Below, one piece after another: positions 45,923 through 53,352 of a DNA stretch of 64,000 bases; the first letter of the stretch is position 1, and each line of letters begins with the position of its first letter. The notes beneath the pieces were generated by a model that had not been told where the DNA came from, searched no databases, and saw only the letters and a list, made by a program, of their open reading frames with translations. The stretch covers positions 62,001 through 126,000 of the forward strand of contig CAWICV010000014.1 of NCBI GenBank assembly GCA_963834705.1. Reading direction: 5' to 3'. A program made the translations under genes and the position numbers. Origin of the DNA: RYN-230 sp963834705 (lineage in GTDB: Bacteria > Actinomycetota > Actinomycetes > Streptosporangiales > Streptosporangiaceae).

Positions 45923-47668
45923 GTGGCCTACCCAGACAGTTGGGGTTCCGGACGGTCGCGGCGAAGACTGATCGCGGTCGTGGGCGTGGTAGCGCTGGTG
46001 GTCGGCCTCGGTATGGCCTTGATCGTGCCACGACTAGTGTTTAGTACTGCCAGCAACGCGGCCAGCGTGGCCGGGAGCTGTGCCACCGCGGCCACTTCGG
46101 CGGCGCCCACTTCGGCGGCGCCCACTACGAGCACGCAATCCAGCACGGCGTCCGCCCAGGCGGGGACCCAGGCCAACGCGGCCGCGCCGCTCAGCACCAC
46201 ACCGGCCACCACGGCCGCGGGCACCACCAGCACGGCCGCGCCAGCGGCAACCGCGCCAGCGGCCACCGTGCCAGCCGCGGCCACGCCGGCCGCCACTACG
46301 CCAGCAGCGACCGCACCAGCCACGGCATCCGCCACGGCCACCGGGACGGCGCCCACGGCAGCGGCCACCGCGACGCCGTGCCCATCGGCCACGGCGACCG
46401 CCACTGCGGGCACGGCCAATGTGTCGTGTGACATCGTCGTGCCGCCCAACCCGCTCAGCGCCCAGGGCCTGGCCACGCCGTACCAGCTCACCGGGCCGGA
46501 CGGGATGTCGGCGGCCGCCTCCGGCTGCACCATGGCCAACGTCGCCAACCTGGGCGCGTTCGTGCAGGCCACAATCCTGAACCGGAGGACCGGGCAGCTG
46601 AGCGTGTACGAGCCGCTGGTGATCACCCAGGGCACCCAGCCCGCGGCGCCCCCGGTGCTGCCCACGCTGCCCCGGCACGCCGTGGTGACCATCGACTTTG
46701 GCTTCAATGGCACTAACCTGACTCAGGTCGGCGCCACGCCGGACGCGCTGCGCCAGGGCAACTGCGTGAACGGGCTGCCCGGATCGATCTTCGGGCAGGT
46801 GTCGTTCTGCAACGGGATCCGCTTCTTCCACGCCGCGTTCCGGGCCGAGCGGGCCTGGCTGCGCGTCCCGGGCACCGGCGTGTCGCCGAAGACCGGTCTG
46901 CCCTGCCCGACCACGCGCAGCTTCAGCGTGGTCAACCAGGATCCGAGCGACAACGTCACCTCGACCTACCTGCTGACCGCCAATGGCCAGACCGCGCAGT
47001 ACAACGCGGCCAACAAGACCGCGCTGGCCGGGGCCACCCCGATCAACAACGGGAGTGACAACGAGTTGCTGGACGCGTTCCTGGACCCAACACTCGGCTG
47101 CACCCCGTTCGAGGCGCCGGACCTGTCCCAGGACTCCACGCCCGGCACCTCGCAGGCCCTGGACGAACTGTCCGCGTCCAGGAACCAGCGGTCGCCGGCC
47201 GCCCTGGTCCCGGAGAACGACGAGATGGTGCTGGACAGCAACGGCGCGTCCAGCGTGCAGAAGACCGACCTGTACCGGGCCGAAGTGGGTCAGCCTCCAG
47301 TCTCGCCGTTCACCGCCGCCAGCAGCCCGGCGATGTTCTGCCAGGACATGGTCAACATCCAGACCGCGTTCCTGGCCAGCAACCAGACCTTGCTGGCCAC
47401 CGGCACATCGCCAGTGCCGGCCGTGGGGGACAACCTGCTGACGTTCATGGCCAACCGGCTGAACATGTCGTTCACCAACCTCGGCTGCCAGAACTTCGGC
47501 CTGACCAACCCGGTGACCGTGACCGCCGATGGGAACGGCGCGGCCACCGCGGCCACCTTCAGCACCACCCAGCAACAGGCGACGAACCAGGGCCGGACAG
47601 GAATGCCCCGCCCAGGTCACCGTAGGGGCCGGTGGCATCACCGGTTCCAGGACCCGTCCGGGATGTAG
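45923..47668 (+). CDS. Surface protein with Thr/Ala-rich mucin-like stalk, unknown function
   Basis: A 581-residue protein. A basic N-terminus and hydrophobic helix (LIAVVGVVALVVGLGMALIV, residues ~16-36) act as signal anchor. Residues ~50-170 are almost entirely Ala, Thr, Pro and Ser, a stalk suited to O-glycosylation or wall spanning. The remaining 400 residues form a globular, Asn- and Cys-containing domain (SCDIVVPPNPLSAQGLATPY onward; FNGTNLTQVGATPDALRQGN; LTFMANRLNMSFTNLGCQNF). The C-terminus turns Arg/His-rich, which may mark a frame slip near 47595, since another frame reads CPAQVTVGAGGITGS. Family not recognised. GAAAGGGGG precedes the GTG start. Confidence 0.75.
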   Translation: MAYPDSWGSGRSRRRLIAVVGVVALVVGLGMALIVPRLVFSTASNAASVAGSCATAATSAAPTSAAPTTSTQSSTASAQAGTQANAAAPLSTTPATTAAGTTSTAAPAATAPAATVPAAATPAATTPAATAPATASATATGTAPTAAATATPCPSATATATAGTANVSCDIVVPPNPLSAQGLATPYQLTGPDGMSAAASGCTMANVANLGAFVQATILNRRTGQLSVYEPLVITQGTQPAAPPVLPTLPRHAVVTIDFGFNGTNLTQVGATPDALRQGNCVNGLPGSIFGQVSFCNGIRFFHAAFRAERAWLRVPGTGVSPKTGLPCPTTRSFSVVNQDPSDNVTSTYLLTANGQTAQYNAANKTALAGATPINNGSDNELLDAFLDPTLGCTPFEAPDLSQDSTPGTSQALDELSASRNQRSPAALVPENDEMVLDSNGASSVQKTDLYRAEVGQPPVSPFTAASSPAMFCQDMVNIQTAFLASNQTLLATGTSPVPAVGDNLLTFMANRLNMSFTNLGCQNFGLTNPVTVTADGNGAATAATFSTTQQQATNQGRTGMPRPGHRRGRWHHRFQDPSGM

Positions 47669-47689
47669 TCACCCGGCGGCGGCAGCACT

Positions 47690-48421
47690 GCCAGCGAGCG
47701 CCCGCAGGCCACCCGGCCCGCGGGCGCTCGCTCACGTCGGACGGTCGTCGGCGAGCTGGCTGGCTCCTGACGGGCGGCCGCCAGCCGATCGTGCGCGGCA
47801 GCAGCCAGCCCAGGTCGTGCCGCACGACGGCCAGGCCGCGGGCCGTGGTGGGCAGCCGGCGCTGACCAGGTGCTGGCGTTCTGAAGGAAGGTGCCCAGCA
47901 CGTTCACGAACCGTTCCAGATCACGGGCGCTCCGCCCGATGGGGTTATTCGGGAAGCCATAGTCGCCGCCGGGCAGCCCCGGATGCCGCGCTTGCGGATC
48001 TCCGGTATACCGCCATCCCCTCCAGCGCGGCGACCGAGCCCATCTTCGCCGCCGGCGCCCGGCCGACGCCGTACTCCTCGCCCCTCGTAGACGTTGGCGT
48101 AGATGATGCCCGGGGCCGGGGACACGAACACGGTGTCCTTCACCGACTCCAGCAGGTCCCGGCGCATCCTCGTCGGCGTAACGCGCCCAGACCTTGTCTG
48201 GCAGGATGACCTCGGTCGGCAACGGCAGCAGTGAGCCGGCCGAGTAGACCGAGATGAACCTGGCGTCCAGGATGATGCGGGCGTTCCGCTCGGCCCGGGC
48301 CAGTTCGTCGTCCATGCCCTTGATGTTCCGGAAGAAGCTGACGTCCACCGGCGGCTTGAAGGCCGGGTCGATGTGCCGGTGAGCCTTGCCTGGCCGGTAC
48401 CCGGGTGTCAACAGGTTCCAC
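47690..48421 (-). pseudogene. Amidohydrolase (metal-dependent), heavily frameshifted
   Basis: Pieces in several minus-strand frames align in order with an imidazolonepropionase-like amidohydrolase: AHRHIDPAFKPPVDVSFFRN, MDDELARAERNARIILDARF, ISVYSAGSLLPLPTEVILPD, DLLESVKDTVFVSPAPGIIY, VGRAPAAKMGSVAALEGMAV, EIRKRGIRGCP, PNNPIGRSARDLERFVNVLG. At least three frame breaks (about 48170, 48065, 48000) and an apparent loss of most of the metal-binding barrel. The C-terminus fades after NASTW. It is divergent from the intact amidohydrolase at 48442. Non-functional. Confidence 0.65.
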
Positions 48422-48441
48422 CGGCCAGGTAAACCGGACGG

Positions 48442-49284
48442 GTGCCCAGTCTGGTCGTCGACGCGCATACGCACCTGCTGCCGCCCCGGCTGCAGGCCGC
48501 GATCCGCGGTTTCTTCTACGCCCGTGGCTTTCCTGGTGACGGGTTCGCCTACCCGGCTGACCCGGGCGAGGCGCGCGACCGGCTGGCCGCCGAGGGGATC
48601 GGCGCGGCCTGGTCGCTGCCCTACGCGCGGCGGCCCGGCTCGGCCGCCGAACTGAACCGCGCCATGGCCCGGCTGGCCACCGCGCAGAGCGGCAGCGGTG
48701 CGCTGCGAGTGATCGGCGGCTGCACCGTGCACCCGGCCGACCGCCGCCCGGCCGACCTGGTCCGGACCGCGGTGGAAGACCTCGGCCTGCGGGTGCTCAA
48801 GCTGCACTGCTCGGTCGGTGACTTCGCGGCCGACGACCGGCGTCTCGACCCGGTCTGGGAGTACGTGTCGGCGGTGGCGCTGCCGGTCGTGCTGCACGCC
48901 GGGCACGCGCCGGACGGGCACACCGAGGCGGCCGAACTGGCCCCGGTCGAGACGGTAGCCCGCCGCCACCCGGAGGCGCGCATCATCATCGCGCACTGCG
49001 GCCATGCCGCCAGCGACGTGACGCTCCGGCTGGTGGCCGGGCATCCCGGGCTGCACGCCGACCTGACCCCGGTGCTGCACCAGCCGGTCCGGCCCGATCC
49101 GGCCCAGGTGGCCGCGGTGGCGGGCAAGGTGCTGTTCGGCTCGGACGCGCCCAACACCGGGCTGAGCGTGTCCAGCCTGCTGGCCGGCCTGGCCGCGGCC
49201 GACGGCGGCGGTCTCTCAGCTGAGGCCAGGACGGCCATCACCGGCGGCACGGCCCAGCGGCTCATCGAAGATGTGCGGGCCTGA
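48442..49284 (+). CDS. Amidohydrolase family protein (TatD/ACMSD-like metal-dependent hydrolase)
   Basis: A 280-residue TIM-barrel hydrolase. The N-terminal metal motif is VVDAHTHLLPP; KLHCSVGDFA, VVLHAGHAPDGH, IIIAHCGHAASD and LFGSDAPNTGLSVSSLLAGL place the other His and the catalytic Asp as in amidohydrolase-2 proteins. Metal-dependent hydrolysis or decarboxylation of a small acid or amide is expected. GTG 48442 has no strong Shine-Dalgarno. It ends before a strong hairpin shared with lon. Confidence 0.85.
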   Translation: MPSLVVDAHTHLLPPRLQAAIRGFFYARGFPGDGFAYPADPGEARDRLAAEGIGAAWSLPYARRPGSAAELNRAMARLATAQSGSGALRVIGGCTVHPADRRPADLVRTAVEDLGLRVLKLHCSVGDFAADDRRLDPVWEYVSAVALPVVLHAGHAPDGHTEAAELAPVETVARRHPEARIIIAHCGHAASDVTLRLVAGHPGLHADLTPVLHQPVRPDPAQVAAVAGKVLFGSDAPNTGLSVSSLLAGLAAADGGGLSAEARTAITGGTAQRLIEDVRA

Positions 49285-49299
49285 CGCCACAAGAGCAAA

Positions 49300-49337
49300 A
49301 GAGCCGCCGCCCGGTCGGTGGACCGGACGGCGGCTCT
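49300..49337. terminator. Bidirectional hairpin terminator
   Basis: AGAGCCGCCG pairs with CGGCGGCTCT, and inside it CCGGTC pairs with GACCGG around a GGTG loop, with one C-A mismatch: about 16 base pairs. It lies between the convergent amidohydrolase and lon genes, 15 and 20 bp from their ends. Confidence 0.85.
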
Positions 49338-49356
49338 CGGCTGAGACGAGCCGGCC

Positions 49357-51732
49357 TCAGGCGGCGATGGGCGCCTGCGACCTGGCTGGCTCCAGGGCCA
49401 GGCCGAGCACCTCGCGGACGTCGCTCACCGTGTGCACGGTCAGCTGGTTCCGCACGTCCTCGGGCACATCCTCCAGGTCGGGCTCGTTCCGCTTCGGGAT
49501 GAGCACTGTGGTGAGGCCGGCCCGGTGCGCGGCGAGCAGCTTCTGCTTCACCCCGCCGATCGGCAGCACCCGCCCGGTCAGCGAGACCTCACCGGTCATG
49601 GCCACGTCCGAGCGGACCAGCCGGCCCGACAGCAGCGAGGCCAGCGCGGTGGTCATGGTGACCCCGGCGCTCGGCCCGTCCTTGGGCACCGCGCCCGCGG
49701 GCACGTGCACGTGGACGCCGCGCTCCTTCAGGTCGCCGACCGGCAGCTCCAGCTCCGCGCCGTGCGAGCGCAGGTAGGACAGGGCGATCTGGGCCGACTC
49801 CTTCATCACGTCACCAAGCTGCCCGGTGAGCGTGACACCGGTGGTGCCGGTCTCCGGGTCGGCCAGCGACGCCTCGATGAACAGCACGTCGCCGCCGGTG
49901 CCGGTGACCGCCAGCCCGGTGGCCACACCGGGGACCGCGGTCCGCTCGGCCGACTCCGGGGTGTGCCGGGGGTGGCCCAGATACCCGTGCAGGTCGGCCA
50001 CGTCCACGGTGATTGGCAGCGTGGTCTCACCCGTCGCCACCTGGGCCGCGACCTTCCGCAGCACCTGGGCGATGGTCCGCTCCAGCGACCGGACGCCCGC
50101 TTCCCGGGTGTACTCGGACGCCAGCCGGTGCAGCGCGGCGCCGGTCAGCGTCACGTCGGGCGCCTCCAGGCCGGCCCGCTCCAGCTGACGCGGCAGCAGG
50201 TGACCCTGGGCGATGGTGACCTTCTCGGCCTCGGTGTAGCCGTCCAGCTGGATCAGCTCCATCCGGTCCAGCAGCGGGCCGGGGATCATCTCCAGCGCGT
50301 TCGCGGTCGCGATGAACAGCACGTCCGACAGGTCGAGCTCGACCTCCAGGTAGTGGTCGCGGAACGTGTGGTTCTGCGCCGGGTCCAGCACTTCGAGCAG
50401 CGCCGCGGTGGGGTCGCCGCGGTAGTCCGCGCCGAGCTTGTCCACCTCGTCCAGCAGGATGACCGGGTTCATCGAACCCGCCTCGCGGACGGCCCGGACG
50501 ATCCGGCCGGGCAGCGCGCCGACGTAGGTGCGCCGGTGACCGCGGATTTCCGCCTCGTCCCGCACGCCGCCCAGCGCGACCCGGGCGAACTTGCGGCCCA
50601 TGGCCCGGGCCACCGACTCACCCAGCGAGGTCTTGCCCACGCCAGGCGGGCCGGCCAGCGCCAGCACCGCGCCGCTGCGGCGGCCACCGACCAGGGTCAG
50701 GCCCTTGTCCGAGCGCCGCTTGCGCACCGCCAGGTACTCGATGATCCGGTCCTTGACGTCGTCCAGGCCGGCGTGGTCCGCGTCCAGGATGGCGCGCGCG
50801 CCGGTGATGTCATACGCGTCGCCGGTCCGCTCGTTCCACGGGATCTCCAGCACCGTGTCCAGCCAGGTGCGGATCCAGCTGCCCTCGGGAGACGCGTCGC
50901 TGGACCGCTCCAGCTTGGCCGCCTCCTTCATCGCCGCCTCGTGCACCTTCTCCGGCAGAGCGGCCTGCTCGATGCGGGCCTTGTAGTCCTCTTCCTCGGT
51001 GCCCGGCTCGCCGTCCAGCTCGGCCAGTTCCTTACGGATCGCGGCCAGCTGCTGGCGGAGCAGGAACTCGCGCTGCTGCTTCTCCATGCCCTCGCGGACA
51101 TCGTTCTGGATGGTCTCGGCCACGTCCAGCTCGGCCAGCTGGTCCCGGGCCCACCCGGTGAGCAGCTCGAGCCGCTGCTCCGGGTCGATCGTCTCGAGCA
51201 GCTCGGTGCGCTGCTCCATGGTCAGGTACCCGGCGTAGCCAGCGCTGTCGGCCAGCGCGGACGGGTCGGTGATCCGCTGCAGCACGTCGACCACCTGCCA
51301 GGCGCCACGCTTCTGCAGGATGGTCGCGGCCAGCCCACGGTACTCGCGGGCCAGTTCCTGGGCCCGCTCGGAGGCGGGCGGCTCGTCTATCACGGTGCCC
51401 TCGACCCACAGCGCCGCGCCGAGGCCGGTCGTGCCGACGCCGATGCGCACCCGGGACAGGCCACGGATCACCGCGGCGGGCTCACCGCTGGGCAGCCGGC
51501 CGGTCTGCTCGACCGCGCCCAGCGTGCCGATCGCGGGGTATTTACCATTCAGCCGCGGCACCAGCAGCACCTGCGGCGTCTTGTCTGACCCACCTGGCAC
51601 CGCCGCGGACATCTGCGCGGCCTGGATCGCCGCGCGGGCCTCAGTAGCGGAGGTGTCCAGCGGCACCACCATCGTCGGCAGCACCACTGAATCGTCCAGT
51701 GGCAGCACCGGCAGGCGGAGTGTTTCGCTCAT
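49357..51732 (-). CDS. lon: ATP-dependent Lon protease
   Basis: A 791-residue LonA protease from ATG 51732, with AGGAAG nearby; the frame is open to 51774. The N-terminal substrate-binding domain (LRLPVLPLDDSVVLPTMVVP), coiled helical region, AAA+ module (Walker A GPPGVGKTSLGESVARAMG, Walker B NPVILLDEVDKLG, arginine-finger region) and C-terminal peptidase domain (DGPSAGVTMTTALASLLSGR with the catalytic Ser, GGVKQKLLAAHRAG with the catalytic Lys) are complete. It degrades damaged and regulatory proteins in the cytoplasm. In Streptomyces lon is heat-inducible under HspR; an imperfect HAIR-like repeat precedes the start. Confidence 0.97.
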   Translation of the reverse strand: MSETLRLPVLPLDDSVVLPTMVVPLDTSATEARAAIQAAQMSAAVPGGSDKTPQVLLVPRLNGKYPAIGTLGAVEQTGRLPSGEPAAVIRGLSRVRIGVGTTGLGAALWVEGTVIDEPPASERAQELAREYRGLAATILQKRGAWQVVDVLQRITDPSALADSAGYAGYLTMEQRTELLETIDPEQRLELLTGWARDQLAELDVAETIQNDVREGMEKQQREFLLRQQLAAIRKELAELDGEPGTEEEDYKARIEQAALPEKVHEAAMKEAAKLERSSDASPEGSWIRTWLDTVLEIPWNERTGDAYDITGARAILDADHAGLDDVKDRIIEYLAVRKRRSDKGLTLVGGRRSGAVLALAGPPGVGKTSLGESVARAMGRKFARVALGGVRDEAEIRGHRRTYVGALPGRIVRAVREAGSMNPVILLDEVDKLGADYRGDPTAALLEVLDPAQNHTFRDHYLEVELDLSDVLFIATANALEMIPGPLLDRMELIQLDGYTEAEKVTIAQGHLLPRQLERAGLEAPDVTLTGAALHRLASEYTREAGVRSLERTIAQVLRKVAAQVATGETTLPITVDVADLHGYLGHPRHTPESAERTAVPGVATGLAVTGTGGDVLFIEASLADPETGTTGVTLTGQLGDVMKESAQIALSYLRSHGAELELPVGDLKERGVHVHVPAGAVPKDGPSAGVTMTTALASLLSGRLVRSDVAMTGEVSLTGRVLPIGGVKQKLLAAHRAGLTTVLIPKRNEPDLEDVPEDVRNQLTVHTVSDVREVLGLALEPARSQAPIAA

Positions 51733-51753
51733 GGTCACTTCCTGATAATCGGG

Positions 51754-51775
51754 CTTGTCGTTTCCCTTCAACAAG
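51754..51775. promoter_or_regulatory. Imperfect HAIR-like inverted repeat upstream of lon
   Basis: CTTGTCG and CAACAAG arms (6 of 7 paired) separated by 8 bases, similar to the HspR site CTTGAGT-N7-ACTCAAG but with altered inner positions and spacing. Position, 22 bp upstream of the lon ATG, would suit repression. Confidence 0.3.
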
Positions 51776-51997
51776 AGCCTGCGTGGTTTGTTTCCGGAAT
51801 CCGTTCGCCCTCAGCGGACGTGCATTTAGGCAGCTCAGAGGGGTGGCCGGAGTGGCGTGCACAGAACCCTGCCAGAAGAGGGCCGCCATTGCGCACGGCC
51901 CATTGAGCCCGGGGCCGGGGTTAGCGACGCTGGCAATAACCATGCCCTGGGCGCAGCTATTCCCAGGGGCCCAGCCGGGCTGGATGCGGGCCGGGCG

Positions 51998-52003
51998 TAG
52001 CTT
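51998..52003 (+). promoter_or_regulatory. TANNNT -10 element, leaderless start
   Basis: TAGCTT ends six bases before ATG 52010, the spacing of leaderless actinobacterial promoters; no Shine-Dalgarno is present. Confidence 0.5.
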
Positions 52004-52009
52004 GTAGCA

Positions 52010-52324
52010 ATGAGCGAGCTGCCACCGGAACCACCGCACCAGCCGTCCGAGTTCCACCGCCGCCGGACCGAGCACGGCGGCGAGATCGACCGTCTCGACG
52101 ACGACCAGCTGGCCGAGCTGACCGAAGAGGAACGGGTAGACGCGGGGCTCGATTCCTACGACCCGGACGAGGTGCCGCCGGCCACCGACGACCCGGTGCC
52201 CACCGACGTGTCGGACAGCCCCGAGTACCAGGACGCGCGGGCCGAGATCGACAAGGAAGAGGCCGAGGGCGAGCTGCGGCCGGGCCAGGACGGCTTCCCG
52301 CCCACCCGGTACGACGAGTCGTAA
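52010..52324 (+). CDS. Small acidic conserved protein (DUF5709-like)
   Basis: A 104-residue, strongly acidic, probably largely disordered protein. The conserved core reads DRLDDDQLAELTEEERVDAG, DEVPPATDDPVPTDVSDSPE and RAEIDKEEAEGELRPG, ending FPPTRYDES; I recall this pattern from actinobacterial DUF5709 proteins, assigned by memory. Function unknown. Divergent from lon, apparently leaderless. Its stop is followed within two bases by the 14-bp repeat array belonging to the opposite gene. Confidence 0.75.
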   Translation: MSELPPEPPHQPSEFHRRRTEHGGEIDRLDDDQLAELTEEERVDAGLDSYDPDEVPPATDDPVPTDVSDSPEYQDARAEIDKEEAEGELRPGQDGFPPTRYDES

Positions 52325-52325
52325 C

Positions 52326-52437
52326 CCCCCAGAGTTTCAGCAGGCAGAATCCAGCAAGCAGAGTTCAGCAGGCAGAGCTCAGTCAGCAGAGCTCAGCAGG
52401 CAGAGTTCAGCAGGCAGAGCTCAGTCAGCAGAGCTCA
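52326..52437 (-). repeat. 14-bp tandem repeat seeded on a stop codon (8 units)
   Basis: Read on the minus strand, eight 14-bp units of the form TGAGCTCTGCCTGC run from the TGA stop codon of the CAP-domain gene (52435-52437) to the end of the convergent gene, with TGAACT, TGAGCT and TGGATT variants. Every unit but one begins with TGA, so the stop codon is repeated about seven times. The array is the whole intergenic region. Confidence 0.92.
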
Positions 52438-53223
52438 GTTGGCGAAGTCCTGGGTCAGCCACACCGTGCCGGAACTGTCCCGGAACACAGCGATGCCGAT
52501 GTGCGTGAACGCCGAGCTCAGGATGTTCAGGCGGTGGCCGTCGTCGGGTGGCTTCTCGTCCAGCATGCTCTGGGTCAGCCCCACCGCCATTTGCGCGATG
52601 GCCGCCTCGGTACCGGCCACCGGGCCGCCCTCGCCGACGTTCTCCCCGGCCGCGGTCCAGTGCACGCCGGCCGCGGTCTCCCGCGCGCCCGGGGCCGGCT
52701 CGCCCGGGCACTGGTGGGACAGCCCGCAGCCGGCCGCCATCACCGCATTGTGCCGGCCCGCGCTGGTATCCAGGCCGGCCAGCACCGCATAGGCGGGCAG
52801 GCCGGCCTGGGCACGAGCTTGATTAATCAACGCCAGTACCTGCTGGGCCGCCGCATCCAGGCTCGCGGTCTGCCCGGCCGGGGGGTCCCCTGCCGGGGTG
52901 GCGGCCGGGGTGGGCCGATGTGACGCGGCAGGTACTGGCGTTCGGTGGTGATGATGGTGGTGCCGGGCGGCTGAGGTGCGCGGCGCTACGGCGGGCTGGT
53001 GGTAGCCGGTGGCCAGGGGCCGGACGCATGGGGTGGCCGCGGCCACCCCGGGGCAGCCCGCCGCCGTCGCGGTGAGCCGGGCCGGCCCGGTGGCGTCGGT
53101 CATCCGCGCCGCGCGGTTGGGCTGATGCGTGATGATCAGGGCCGCCACGACGACCGCCGCCACCGCGAACAGGGCGCTGAGCACAAGGGACCGGTTGTGC
53201 CGCCTGGATCCGTGCGCTGGCAT
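52435..53223 (-). CDS. CAP/SCP-domain secreted protein
   Basis: A 262-residue protein with an N-terminal membrane anchor (LVLSALFAVAAVVVAALIIT), a low-complexity linker (about 40-120, Pro/Ala/Thr/His-rich, containing a natural run of six His) and a C-terminal CAP domain: ALINQARAQAGLPAYAVLAG, TSAGRHNAVMAAGCGLSHQC, AAGENVGEG, DDGHRLNILSSAFTHIGIAV and GTVWLTQDFAN. The His/Glu/His residues that line the CAP cavity are present. Bacterial CAP proteins are extracytoplasmic, with roles in lipid binding or wall processing. Probable cell-surface protein. Confidence 0.9.
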   Translation of the reverse strand: MPAHGSRRHNRSLVLSALFAVAAVVVAALIITHQPNRAARMTDATGPARLTATAAGCPGVAAATPCVRPLATGYHQPAVAPRTSAARHHHHHHRTPVPAASHRPTPAATPAGDPPAGQTASLDAAAQQVLALINQARAQAGLPAYAVLAGLDTSAGRHNAVMAAGCGLSHQCPGEPAPGARETAAGVHWTAAGENVGEGGPVAGTEAAIAQMAVGLTQSMLDEKPPDDGHRLNILSSAFTHIGIAVFRDSSGTVWLTQDFAN

Positions 53224-53352
53224 CGCGCCACCTCCAACCCGCCGATGATCGTAGCGGCGGCCGGGCGGCCAGATGCCCGGTTTGCCGGGCCTGGTGGCCG
53301 GCGGCCGGGAGCGTCCAGGTGATCATGGCAGGGAGCGGAGGAGGCGTGCCGG

